The position numbers were made by a program, and so were the translations under genes. Shown here piece after piece: positions 1-7,499 of a stretch of 35,521 nucleotides of DNA. How positions within the stretch are numbered: the stretch's first letter is position 1; each line of letters begins with the position of its first letter. The notes under the pieces are model-generated. The model saw only the letters and a list, made by a program, of their open reading frames with translations, had not been told where the DNA came from and searched no databases. Source of the stretch: Euryarchaeota archaeon UBA91 (GTDB lineage: Archaea; Thermoplasmatota; Poseidoniia; Poseidoniales; Poseidoniaceae); the NCBI GenBank assembly GCA_002499705.1, contig DAMU01000079.1:1-35521 (forward strand). The letters run 5' to 3'.

Positions 1-128
1 CATCCCCAGTGGCACTTTCCGGTTACAAACAATACGAGTTTACTGCCATGCTGACATTGAACACATCCTTCGGCCTCACCTACTTCAGCAGGAAGTATTT
101 CAGTTGCCATCGGCAGAGACACAGTCAT
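1..128 (-). CDS. Radical SAM protein, N-terminal fragment (cut by window edge)
   Basis: An open frame on the minus strand runs off the left edge of the window. It can start at ATG 128 or in-frame ATG 110. The readable residues include CVQCQHGSK, then LVLFVTGKCHWG followed by a codon beginning TG at the edge. A CxxC pair followed by LFxTGxC is typical of an archaeal radical SAM family related to pyruvate-formate-lyase-activating enzymes, where the C-x3-C-x2-C cluster binds 4Fe-4S and SAM. Only the first cysteine of that cluster is fully visible, so the family is inferred from about 40 residues and the substrate cannot be named. The gene lies head-to-tail behind pdxT, 57-75 bases from its stop, with an inverted repeat in the gap. 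Confidence 0.6.
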   Translation of the reverse strand, partial: MTVSLPMATEILPAEVGEAEGCVQCQHGSKLVLFVTGKCHWG

Positions 129-154
129 TGAACTCAAACAACCCTAATGCCATT

Positions 155-168
155 GAGGTTTCAACCTC
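155..168. repeat. Inverted repeat between pdxT and the radical SAM gene
   Basis: GAGGTT and AACCTC flank a 2-base centre. The repeat lies 17 bases beyond the pdxT stop and 27-58 bases before the candidate starts of the radical SAM gene. It could be an operator or a weak hairpin. No T-run follows, so a terminator is not well supported. Confidence 0.4.
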
Positions 169-184
169 TCGCTTGATTCAATGC

Positions 185-868
185 TTAATTTGTCAATAAT
201 GACTGATGAAGAAGCCACCGATGGAACCGATAATCACCCGTGAGTTCAGGGTGGAAGGTCAAAGCGAGGCATTGACCATCGAGAACACCAACGATTTCTT
301 CACCCAAGAAAGCCACTGGAGTACAGTCAATACTCGACTGGACAAAGCGAGGAGCTCGAATGAATACACCTGGGAATAATTCTTCACGGTCATTTTCAGA
401 AATCTCCACAGGCAGGGGTTGGTGGTTGAATTGGTCACGAGAGGCTTTGTGCGGGGAAAAATCACCAGCTGAAGGTGTTTCTAAAGAAAGTGTAACATCG
501 GCTTCAAACGAATCACGCTGACGACCCCACGCATTTCTGGAGATTTCTGCACGGAGAAAAGAACGCATGTCATCACCAGGATTTGCAAGTAGAATGGCCC
601 CTGCACAAGTCCCCAAGACTGGCCGTTGGGGGTGTTCTTGAATCCATGAAAACAAAGCTGAAAGAAGCGATTCACTTTGACTTGCTTTGCGCATAGCAGT
701 CGATTCGCCACCCGGTAAAACCAGACAATCAAGACGGTCGTCGACTTGATTGCCCGTACGTAATTCTACAATTTCAACATCCAAGCCGAGTTGTTTTGAG
801 GCCACGCCAAGGGCCTGTACATGCTCATGACGAGCGCCTTGAAGCATCGCAAGACCGACACGCACCAT
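185..868 (-). CDS. pdxT: Pyridoxal 5'-phosphate synthase glutaminase subunit PdxT
   Basis: PdxT hydrolyses glutamine and channels ammonia to PdxS, which makes pyridoxal 5'-phosphate from ribose 5-phosphate and glyceraldehyde 3-phosphate. From ATG 868 the protein is 227 aa. It shows PGGEST (53-58), the nucleophile C88 in GTCAGA, RNAWGRQRDSFE (111-122) typical of PdxT, and H206/E208 in FHPELT completing the Cys-His-Glu triad. It is longer than the usual ~190-200 aa because of an extra segment near residues 130-160. A GTG at 886 is in frame, but MVRVGLAMLQGA at 868 matches the family N terminus better. No pdxS is in the window. The gene is divergent from a PLP-dependent aminotransferase, a user of its product. 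Confidence 0.93.
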   Translation of the reverse strand: MVRVGLAMLQGARHEHVQALGVASKQLGLDVEIVELRTGNQVDDRLDCLVLPGGESTAMRKASQSESLLSALFSWIQEHPQRPVLGTCAGAILLANPGDDMRSFLRAEISRNAWGRQRDSFEADVTLSLETPSAGDFSPHKASRDQFNHQPLPVEISENDREELFPGVFIRAPRFVQSSIDCTPVAFLGEEIVGVLDGQCLALTFHPELTGDYRFHRWLLHQSLLTN

Positions 869-950
869 GGCCAACCGTAGCGGCACTTCCCTAAGAGTTC
901 AGCGACACGGACACACGCTTCATAACATGGCAGAAGAAGGTGTACAAGCC

Positions 951-2171
951 ATGCAGTTGAAGAACCTCCATGTATTGCAACAACCAATGGACATCAGCGA
1001 AGACTGTTTCCTCGTCCCAGGACCGGTGCGTATGGGTCAACCATGCCTCAGTGCACTCGGATCTCCTGTCATTACTGCCCGCGGCACCGAATATCGCGAC
1101 GTCATGGCTCAATTGAACTCTGGACTCCGAAGCGCATTCAATTTGGCACCCTCACAGCCTGTACGCGGTGTTCAATCGTGGTCAGGAGACGATGATTACA
1201 AGGTCGTTGTCGTATCAGGTAGCGGCACTGCTGCCATGGAAATGGTCATTGCGAACAGATTTCGCTCAAACGATTTAGTGTTGGTTCCAACCAACGGGAA
1301 ATTCGGTGAACGAGTTGCTGAGATTTGCCAACGCTTTTGCAACGTAAAGCACCTCAAATACGAATGGGGCAGGGCGTTTGATTTGTATGAACTTGAACAG
1401 CAATTGGAACGAGGTTGTTACGAATCAGTTTTGATTTGTCATAACGAAACCAGTACTGGCATTACACAAGACGCAGCAGCAATCGCAGAGATGTGTGCAC
1501 GGCACAAAACTTCGTTTATCCTTGATGGAATTACTTCAGTTGGAGGTATGCCAGTTCATCCAACAGAATGGGCAGCAGAAGCGGTTGTAGTTGGTGCACA
1601 AAAATGTACCGCGGGCCCATCGGGAATCGCTGCTATCGCCATTAATTCTAACTTTATTGACCGAGTTCATGCGATTCGAGAACAAGGCGACTCAAATCCG
1701 AACTATTACCTCGATTTAGTCTCCGCACTGAAAAAAGGCTCTGATGACCAAACACCATGGACTCCTGCAATCAATTTAGCAATGGGATGGAGTGCTGCTC
1801 TTGAGGTGTTGAAAGAAGAGACGAATTCGGAAAGATGGTCTCGATGTGAACACATGGCGAATGGCGTCCGCCATCTGTTTTCTGACCTCGGATTTGATTT
1901 ACTCGCTGATTCAAGCCAACGCAGCAATACAGTGACTGCAATACTCTATCCTGAAGGCATCGATGACAGTTGGAGGTCTCGTCTCAAGGATGATTACAAT
2001 ACACAAGTCATTGGCGCTCAAGACCATTTGAAGGGTAAAATGTTCAGAGTTGGTTCAATGGGTGAAACGCCAGTCGAGGAAATGGTTGAAGGATGCAAAC
2101 GCATGATTGACTGTTTCAAATCATTTGGATTATCTCTCCCTGATCTCGATGTTGATTCTTATTTCGCATGA
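951..2171 (+). CDS. Class V PLP-dependent aminotransferase (alanine/serine-glyoxylate type)
   Basis: A fold-type I PLP enzyme of the alanine-glyoxylate / serine-pyruvate aminotransferase group. The family opening is recognisable as LVPGPVRMG, followed by TARGTEYRDVM, SGSGTAAME, the substrate-region HNETSTGI, the PLP-ring Asp in LDGITSVGG and the Schiff-base Lys in GAQKCTAGPSG. The frame is open from 867, but that ATG overlaps the pdxT start. ATG 951 has AGAAGGTG about 9 bases upstream and leaves an 82-base divergent promoter region, so it is preferred; ATG 987 is also possible. The donor and acceptor cannot be told from sequence. It is followed after 9 bases by nadM, so the two are probably co-transcribed. 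Confidence 0.85.
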   Translation: MQLKNLHVLQQPMDISEDCFLVPGPVRMGQPCLSALGSPVITARGTEYRDVMAQLNSGLRSAFNLAPSQPVRGVQSWSGDDDYKVVVVSGSGTAAMEMVIANRFRSNDLVLVPTNGKFGERVAEICQRFCNVKHLKYEWGRAFDLYELEQQLERGCYESVLICHNETSTGITQDAAAIAEMCARHKTSFILDGITSVGGMPVHPTEWAAEAVVVGAQKCTAGPSGIAAIAINSNFIDRVHAIREQGDSNPNYYLDLVSALKKGSDDQTPWTPAINLAMGWSAALEVLKEETNSERWSRCEHMANGVRHLFSDLGFDLLADSSQRSNTVTAILYPEGIDDSWRSRLKDDYNTQVIGAQDHLKGKMFRVGSMGETPVEEMVEGCKRMIDCFKSFGLSLPDLDVDSYFA

Positions 2172-2180
2172 GGTGAATGC

Positions 2181-2732
2181 ATGACCAGATATATTGTCCT
2201 GGGGCGTTTTCAACCCTTTCACATGGGTCATGAATACTTGGTCAAAGCTGCTCACGAACATGTCGGAGATGATGACCAGTTGGTCATCGCAATTGGTTCA
2301 CAACAGGCAGGATGGGAGCCAACTAATCCGTGGACTGTAGATGAAAGAAAAGCGATGATTAAAGCATGGTCACAGAGTGAAAATCTCGCTGTAGAAATTG
2401 TCGGAATTGATGACATCAATGACCCGCCTAATTGGGTTGAACATGCCCGTAAAACTCACGGCGATGGAATCCTTGTGACTTCTGATGGACCAACCGCTCA
2501 ATTGTATCGGGATGCCGGCTATGAAGTCACTGAACCTGAAATGCAACAACGTGAACAGCATGAAGGATGGAGAGTTCGACAAACAGCAAAAATGCTTTCA
2601 ACGGTGTATGATGATGAGGCCGTTCGAGAGGTTCTCAAATCGAGTATCCCTCAAGCGGTCATTGAATGGCTCATTGAACACGATGCCTTATTCCGTCTCT
2701 CGACGTTTGAAACCGGAGTCCATGCAGGATAA
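2181..2732 (+). CDS. nadM: Nicotinamide-nucleotide adenylyltransferase, archaeal NadM type
   Basis: Transfers AMP from ATP to nicotinamide mononucleotide, giving NAD. The 183-aa protein opens with GRFQPFHMGHEYLV, the nucleotidyltransferase HxGH motif in its archaeal NMNAT form, followed by IAIGSQQAGWEPTNPWT, which matches the family IGS...NPF/WT region. PEMQQREQHEGWRVR occupies the place where archaeal NMNATs normally carry an SGTxxR motif, so the second ATP-binding motif is altered while a downstream Arg is kept. ATG 2181 is preceded by GAGGTGA. The stop at 2730-2732 directly abuts the stop of the convergent gene. Family assignment is confident; the motif change could affect substrate preference. 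Confidence 0.9.
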   Translation: MTRYIVLGRFQPFHMGHEYLVKAAHEHVGDDDQLVIAIGSQQAGWEPTNPWTVDERKAMIKAWSQSENLAVEIVGIDDINDPPNWVEHARKTHGDGILVTSDGPTAQLYRDAGYEVTEPEMQQREQHEGWRVRQTAKMLSTVYDDEAVREVLKSSIPQAVIEWLIEHDALFRLSTFETGVHAG

Positions 2733-2981
2733 TCATTTTCTAAACAGTTTTTTCTTGACCTGCTTTTTCATTTGATCTTTGGCCATTTTGTTCACTTTTT
2801 CTTCAGCCTTTGCTTTAATCCCAGTAGCGACAGATGAGAGTTTTTCTTTCGCAGCGTCCTTGACGGGCTTGGTGACTTCATCGATAACCTGACGTTTTGC
2901 AGAACTTGCTGCCGACTTTGCTGCTTTCTTTGCTGCATTTCCTGCTGCACCAGCAGCCTTACCTGCAAGTTTCTTGACCAT
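2733..2981 (-). CDS. Small Lys/Ala-rich basic protein (histone H1-like composition)
   Basis: An 82-aa protein made almost entirely of Lys, Ala, Val, Asp, Glu and Ser, with repeated KxAxxAAxxAAK-like helical stretches (residues 5-30) and a very basic C terminus ending KKQVKKKLFRK. No cysteine or aromatic core is visible apart from one Phe. It has the composition of histone H1 C-terminal-like or AlgP/KfrA-like proteins, or of an LEA/apolipoprotein-type amphipathic helix. Function is unknown. It lies 39 bases downstream of grpE on the same strand, which allows co-transcription and hints at a stress or nucleoid role, but that is inference. A 15-bp palindrome sits in the gap. No clear Shine-Dalgarno precedes ATG 2981. 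Confidence 0.7.
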   Translation of the reverse strand: MVKKLAGKAAGAAGNAAKKAAKSAASSAKRQVIDEVTKPVKDAAKEKLSSVATGIKAKAEEKVNKMAKDQMKKQVKKKLFRK

Positions 2982-3002
2982 GTATCGTTGAGAACATCTT
3001 CA

Positions 3003-3017
3003 CACAAGAATCTTGTG
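3003..3017. repeat. Palindrome upstream of the Lys/Ala-rich gene
   Basis: CACAAGA and TCTTGTG are separated by one base, giving perfect 7-bp arms. The element lies 22-36 bases upstream of the ATG at 2981 and just beyond the grpE stop at 3021. It has the form of a dimeric-regulator operator; the loop is too small for a good hairpin. Confidence 0.45.
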
Positions 3018-3020
3018 GAA

Positions 3021-3602
3021 CTATTCATCGGATGCAACGACGACTCGAGCGGCTAAAAGAACCCGCTGTTTGTACATGTAACCCGATTCCAAAACATCGA
3101 CTACATTACCAGATGGATATGCATCAGATGAAGGAATCGTCGTGATTGCCTCCATTTTAGCGGGGTCAAAGGGTTGATTTTGTGCCTCAATAGCCGTAAC
3201 GCCGTCAGCAGAAAGTTCGTGCCACATCTTGTTTCTTAACAACCGCAATCCTTGAGCGACAGCAGATGCATCATCCTTATCGAGGTTCTCGATAGCCCTG
3301 TCAACATCGCCAAGAACGGTGAGCATCCGGCGAGCAAGACCCATTCCACTGTATTGTATCAGTTCTGCTTTTTCACCCATCAAACGTTTTCGCACATTTT
3401 GAATTTCAGCGTCTTTGTAAGCGATTTCCTTTTCCGCTTTTTCAGCACGCATGAGTGCTTCTTCCAACGGGTCGAGAACTTCAACTTCAACTGAATCTGC
3501 GAGGTCAAGCGTTTCCATTCCCTCTTCAATAACAGGAATTGAATCATCGGCATTACCGATGTTTTCTTCAGGCTCTTCAGAAGGCAATTCGTCACCCATC
3601 AT
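3021..3602 (-). CDS. grpE: GrpE, nucleotide exchange factor of DnaK
   Basis: GrpE releases ADP from the chaperone DnaK. The 193-aa protein has an acidic disordered N terminus (1-50), a coiled-coil segment with the GrpE pattern EIAYKDAEIQNVRKR (~58-73), and the head domain with FDPAKMEAI (~145-152), VVDVLESGYMYKQRVLLAARVVVA (~167-190). This is the usual GrpE order and length. Two adjacent ATGs (3602, 3599) could start it. No dnaK or dnaJ is in the window, which is unusual because archaeal grpE is often beside dnaK. A perfect 14-bp palindrome lies 32-45 bases upstream, where the TATA/BRE region is expected. Confidence 0.92.
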   Translation of the reverse strand: MMGDELPSEEPEENIGNADDSIPVIEEGMETLDLADSVEVEVLDPLEEALMRAEKAEKEIAYKDAEIQNVRKRLMGEKAELIQYSGMGLARRMLTVLGDVDRAIENLDKDDASAVAQGLRLLRNKMWHELSADGVTAIEAQNQPFDPAKMEAITTIPSSDAYPSGNVVDVLESGYMYKQRVLLAARVVVASDE

Positions 3603-3633
3603 GTTATGCGTTACGGAAGTGGTCTTTGAACCC

Positions 3634-3647
3634 CTCGATTAATCGAG
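3634..3647. promoter_or_regulatory. 14-bp perfect palindrome upstream of grpE
   Basis: CTCGATTAATCGAG is fully self-complementary. Its AT-rich centre lies about 38 bases upstream of the grpE ATG, near the expected TATA position, and it straddles the stop codon of the upstream gene. A heat-shock or redox repressor operator is a reasonable guess; no regulator is known from this window. Confidence 0.45.
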
Positions 3648-4319
3648 AAGGTACTGACGGAGATTCCACCGACCGTGCCCCCATAAGTCTGCTTTCATGT
3701 GTTCCCTTCCAAGAATTCCAAGAAGATTTGGTGAACTGTTGCAGAGGGTGATGGTGTAGACTAATCCACGAGAAGCCCGGTCGTGTGCCTCAAAGGTCGG
3801 TACTATCTTTGGGTCTTCATTTTCATCAAGCGTTTCCCCGAGTTCCTTACGGCGCTCCATCCAATCCAAGCAAACCAATTCAGAAAATTCTTCTTCTGGT
3901 AAACCGTTGAGTTGTTGAATCAATTGGGTCCATGTCTCTTCGTCATACAGATCTTCACTGCTTGAAATCGTTCGTTTTAGCGCCACATCAAGATAGAGAA
4001 AAGCTCGCCCTTCCCACACTTCCCACGCACCTGGGCTTGCCCATTCCATGAGGTGGAGAAGTCCTTGCGAACCTTCAGGTATTGACTTGAGAACTTCGAG
4101 AACTGAACCTGTTTTTTCAACTTCAATTGAATCAACCCAGTCGAGGATTTCGGCTTCGCAATCAATGTCAAAAGCCCGTTTTAGCCTCGAATCATATGCT
4201 GGTCTTTGGTCACGAAATCGGCCTTTTTCCATGCCCTGATAGAGCATATCCCATGGTTGTTGAAGCAGATTCTTTAAACACGGTTCATCGACAATTAACA
4301 GAACCATATCGATGCCCAT
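3639..4319 (-). CDS. Hypothetical protein, acidic, soluble
   Basis: Not recognised. From ATG 4319 it is 226 aa; the frame also contains a TTG at 4331. There is no signal peptide or membrane segment. It is rich in Trp and acidic residues, with segments such as PWDMLYQGMEKGRFRD, HLMEWASPGAWEVWEGRAFLYLD and a C terminus HGRWNLRQYLLD. The even codon structure across 680 bases and its tight fit between grpE (36 bases downstream) and the divergent DRG GTPase (131 bases away) support a real gene. It may be co-transcribed with grpE, whose upstream palindrome overlaps its stop codon. No function is proposed. Confidence 0.75.
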   Translation of the reverse strand: MGIDMVLLIVDEPCLKNLLQQPWDMLYQGMEKGRFRDQRPAYDSRLKRAFDIDCEAEILDWVDSIEVEKTGSVLEVLKSIPEGSQGLLHLMEWASPGAWEVWEGRAFLYLDVALKRTISSSEDLYDEETWTQLIQQLNGLPEEEFSELVCLDWMERRKELGETLDENEDPKIVPTFEAHDRASRGLVYTITLCNSSPNLLGILGREHMKADLWGHGRWNLRQYLLD

Positions 4320-4450
4320 ATTTGATTCCAAAAGGCCGTCTCGTTTGATGTCATCGGCTATGAAATGAAGAATTGAAAGCGCTCAATCTACCGATTCAAG
4401 AGAAGAGCATTGAAGAAGAACGGTTCACCCGATGCACATGGGGCTTTGTT

Positions 4451-5566
4451 ATGGCGACAATTAAAGAGCAGATCGAATTGATCCGCGCTGAAATTGACAA
4501 AACACAAAAAAATAAGGCCACCAATGCGCACATCGGAAAACTGAAAGCAAAAATCGCCCAGTTGAAAATTAAGGAAGAAAAGGCCCATGCTCACTCGAAG
4601 GCGAGTGGTGGTGGCAAAGGATTTGAAGTGAAAAAGTCAGGTGACGCTACCGTCGCTTTAGTCGGTTTTCCTTCGGTAGGGAAGTCAACTTTGATTTCGA
4701 AGGTTACCGACGCTCACTCAGAAGCAGCCGGTTATGCATTTACCACACTTACCTGTATCCCTGGGGTGATGGAACACCGTGGTGCTAAAATTCAAATTTT
4801 AGATTTGCCAGGACTCATCAAAGGCGCTGCTGAAGGAAAAGGTAGAGGAAGAGAAATTCTCAATGTCATTCGTAGTGCAGACATGGTGTTGTATATTGTT
4901 GACCCCTTCCAGGATGCGCATTTCAATGTCCTTCACCGTGAACTCCACAATGCTGGGCTAAGGCTTAACGAAACAAAGCCTCCAGTATTCATCAAGCGTA
5001 CTGAACGCGGTGGAATTGATGTTCGAACTACGGTCGAACAAACCCATCTCAGTCATGAAGAAATGAGCGAAATTATACGCTCCTTTGGATATACATCGGC
5101 AATTGTCACGCTTCGAAACGATACCACTGCGGAACAAATTGTTGATTGTTTAGCCGAAAATAGAATCTATGAAAAAGCAGTCATTGCCATCAACAAAATC
5201 GACATTGCGAGCGAAGAAGAAATTGTCCGTTCGCGCAAAGCTCTCCCTGCTGATTGGCCAGTTATGCGTATTTCTGCATTCAAGGACATCGGCCTTGAGG
5301 AACTAAAAGATTTCATTTATGACAATCTCGGATTCATGAGAGTTTATCTCAAACCTCAGGGCCAAGATGCTGATTTAGAGGAACCACTCATTGTCAAAGA
5401 TGACTCTACAGTTCAACACATTTGCAACAAATTGCACCGAGACTTCGTGCGTAAGTTCCGATATGCACGTGTTAAAGGTCCGAGCGCAAAATTCGATTGG
5501 CAAAGGGTTGGTTTAGACCATCTGCTCAAGGATGGAGATTTACTTACCATCGTTGTTCGACGCTGA
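4451..5566 (+). CDS. DRG-family GTPase (Obg/HflX superfamily, TGS domain)
   Basis: Developmentally-regulated-GTP-binding-protein family, universal in archaea and eukaryotes and linked to ribosomes and translation. The 371-aa protein starts MATIKEQIELIRAEI, a family-typical helix. Then come G1 GFPSVGKST (72-80), the switch region AAGYAFTTLT, G3 DLPGL (118-122), G4 INKID and a C-terminal TGS domain ending GDLLTIVV. An in-frame ATG at 4373 exists, but the 26-residue extension does not resemble the family, so 4451 is chosen. No Shine-Dalgarno is seen before 4451. The gene stands alone, convergent with sufT, whose stop is immediately adjacent. Confidence 0.93.
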   Translation: MATIKEQIELIRAEIDKTQKNKATNAHIGKLKAKIAQLKIKEEKAHAHSKASGGGKGFEVKKSGDATVALVGFPSVGKSTLISKVTDAHSEAAGYAFTTLTCIPGVMEHRGAKIQILDLPGLIKGAAEGKGRGREILNVIRSADMVLYIVDPFQDAHFNVLHRELHNAGLRLNETKPPVFIKRTERGGIDVRTTVEQTHLSHEEMSEIIRSFGYTSAIVTLRNDTTAEQIVDCLAENRIYEKAVIAINKIDIASEEEIVRSRKALPADWPVMRISAFKDIGLEELKDFIYDNLGFMRVYLKPQGQDADLEEPLIVKDDSTVQHICNKLHRDFVRKFRYARVKGPSAKFDWQRVGLDHLLKDGDLLTIVVRR

Positions 5567-5884
5567 TTAATCCCAAATGCCCATGTCCATTCGAGCATCT
5601 TCTGTAGCGTGGATTTTCGGGTCCCAACGAGGCGCCCAAACAAGATTGATGTGAACACTTTCAAGTCCTTCTGTTTGCAATGCTGCTCGGTGGGCTGCAG
5701 CCATTATTTCAGGTGCTGCAGGGCAACCAGGCGATGTGAGGGTCATGTCAATTTCCGCATGCATCAATTCGTCTTTCGTTTCAAAACGGACATCGTAAAC
5801 GAGTCCTAATTCAACGATGGATAATTCCAATTCAGGGTCTTCCACTTCATCCAACTGAGTCAAAACATCTTGCTTTTCAACCAT
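5567..5884 (-). CDS. sufT: SufT / MIP18-family (DUF59) iron-sulfur assembly factor
   Basis: A 105-aa DUF59 protein, a family that helps mature Fe-S proteins. VEDPELELSIVELGLVYDV (14-32) is the family signature, and LTSPGCPAAPEI (49-60) carries the conserved Cys (C54). WAPRWDP near the C terminus matches the xWxPxW ending of the family. It is the last gene of the suf block, 9 bases after sufE, on the same strand. The stop abuts the convergent GTPase gene. The context makes an Fe-S role secure; whether it acts as carrier or as repair factor cannot be seen. Confidence 0.92.
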   Translation of the reverse strand: MVEKQDVLTQLDEVEDPELELSIVELGLVYDVRFETKDELMHAEIDMTLTSPGCPAAPEIMAAAHRAALQTEGLESVHINLVWAPRWDPKIHATEDARMDMGIWD

Positions 5885-5893
5885 TCAAACACC

Positions 5894-6304
5894 TCATACA
5901 AAATTTCGAATCTCAGCCATGACCTTATCGAACATGTTTCTGAATCCATTGGACCGACTTGGAGAAAGCGAATTGAGCACACCCATCTCTTCAGCGAAAT
6001 CTGGGGAAAGCAGTAAAGCTTGAGCAGGAGCACTACCGTTGATTGCCAGCGTCAAGATACCCATCAAACCTTGAACCAATTTTGCATCTGCTCCTGAAAG
6101 CAAGAGAACTTTGCCATCTTGCAACTCGACATGAACATGTGCTTCAGATTGGCACCCTTGAACTTTGGACTGTTGCGTCCATTGCTCATGTGGGAAAGGA
6201 ATGACTTCTTCAGCCATGTCAAAAACCATTTCTAATCGTTCCATTTTGTCATCGACTTCTTGGAACTCTTCGATTAATTCAGATAATGCTTCAGGATAAG
6301 TCAT
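5894..6304 (-). CDS. sufE: SufE-like sulfur-transfer protein
   Basis: SufE takes persulfide sulfur from the cysteine desulfurase SufS and hands it to the SufBCD scaffold. The 136-aa protein has KVQGCQSEAHV (47-57), matching the SufE motif VxGCxSxV with acceptor C51, and the family's C-terminal LSPSRSNGFRNM. The length is normal. Its ATG overlaps the sufS stop by 4 bases (ATGA), indicating translational coupling to its partner enzyme. SufE is mainly bacterial, so with sufS it is likely of bacterial origin, though the block is well integrated here. Confidence 0.93.
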   Translation of the reverse strand: MTYPEALSELIEEFQEVDDKMERLEMVFDMAEEVIPFPHEQWTQQSKVQGCQSEAHVHVELQDGKVLLLSGADAKLVQGLMGILTLAINGSAPAQALLLSPDFAEEMGVLNSLSPSRSNGFRNMFDKVMAEIRNFV

Positions 6305-7494
6305 CCAAACCTCTCCGTGATCTCTTTGAGTTGAGTAACGAAATGTTCTGCTTCTTCCATCGTATTATACAGGTAAAAGGAGGCACGAACAGTTCCGTTA
6401 ATGCCCAACCGATGCAGCAAAGGTTGAGCGCAATGATGTCCAGTTCGAACAGCAAATCCGCGAGAATCAAGAAGATGGGCTAAATCTTCACTGTGGATAG
6501 AGGGGTGGAGGAAAGACACGACCGCACTGTCTTTTTCGTCATGACGACCATACACTGGAATATCCATTGAACGTAATTGTTCTGCGACCCAGCGGGCTAT
6601 GTCAATCAATCTTTTATGCTCTTTTTCTAAATCAAGTTGAGACATCCAATCGAACGCTGCACACCAGCCGATAGCTTCCGCAATACGAGGTGTTCCTGCT
6701 TCGAATTTATGCTCATTTGTTTGGTAAGTCGAGCCGGTGATGGTGACCGTTTCGATCATATCCCCTCCACCCATGAACGGTTGCATTGTTTCGAACACTT
6801 CTGCATCTACAAGCAGTGCACCTATTCCTGTAGGACCACACATCTTATGTGCGGAGAAAGCCATAAAATCGGCTTTGGAGTCTATGAAATCGATTTGTTC
6901 ATGAGGTACGCCTTGAGCTGCATCAATCAAAACCAGTGCTCCGTTTGAATGAGCAAGTTCAGTGATTTCTTCTAAGGGGTTACGGACACCGAGGACATTG
7001 GATGTGTGAACGACGCAAACAAGTTTCGCACCTTCGAGAGATGCTGCGTATACGTCCATATCAAGAGTGAAATCTTCAAGAACGGGAACATACCTCAACT
7101 CAACCTTTCGCTCTTCGGCTAACATTTGCCAAGGAACAATATCTGAATGGTGTTCCATTTCGGTTAAAACAATCACATCCCCTTCAACAAGATTAGCACG
7201 ACCCCATGCATGGGCGACCAAATTAATCGCCTCAGTTGTGCCGCTGGTAAGAATTGCACGTTCAGCGTTAAACCAATTCTTCAATCGTTGACGGCATGCC
7301 TCATACCCTTCGGTTGCTTCACCTGCAAGTGTGTGAACTGCTCTGTGAACATTGGCATTTGAAGAGGTGTAGTAATTATTCATCGCATCCAAGACCACTT
7401 GGGGCTTCTGGGTTGTAGCAGCATTATCCAAATAGATTAAAGGGAAACCATTGACTTCACGCTTGAGGATAGGAAAATCATCACGTAGAGCCAT
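6301..7494 (-). CDS. sufS: Cysteine desulfurase SufS
   Basis: A PLP enzyme that converts cysteine to alanine and leaves persulfide on its active-site Cys. From ATG 7494 it is 397 aa. Visible are YLDNAATTQKP (21-31), NVHRAVHTLA (48-57), ILTSGTTEAINLV (81-93), the PLP-region IDAAQG (190-195), the Schiff-base K217 in FSAHKMCGPTGIG and the persulfide C355 in TGHHCAQPLL, typical of group II (SufS/CsdA) enzymes. A GTG at 7503 is in frame, but GAGGTGA lies 5-6 bases before ATG 7494, which is therefore preferred. It follows sufD directly and overlaps sufE by 4 bases. Confidence 0.96.
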   Translation of the reverse strand: MALRDDFPILKREVNGFPLIYLDNAATTQKPQVVLDAMNNYYTSSNANVHRAVHTLAGEATEGYEACRQRLKNWFNAERAILTSGTTEAINLVAHAWGRANLVEGDVIVLTEMEHHSDIVPWQMLAEERKVELRYVPVLEDFTLDMDVYAASLEGAKLVCVVHTSNVLGVRNPLEEITELAHSNGALVLIDAAQGVPHEQIDFIDSKADFMAFSAHKMCGPTGIGALLVDAEVFETMQPFMGGGDMIETVTITGSTYQTNEHKFEAGTPRIAEAIGWCAAFDWMSQLDLEKEHKRLIDIARWVAEQLRSMDIPVYGRHDEKDSAVVSFLHPSIHSEDLAHLLDSRGFAVRTGHHCAQPLLHRLGINGTVRASFYLYNTMEEAEHFVTQLKEITERFG

Positions 7495-7499
7495 TGTGT

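Noticed and set aside
2485..2775. A 96-codon plus-strand frame within nadM
   Set aside because: It lies in another frame of a clearly conserved gene and has no recognisable motif or Shine-Dalgarno.
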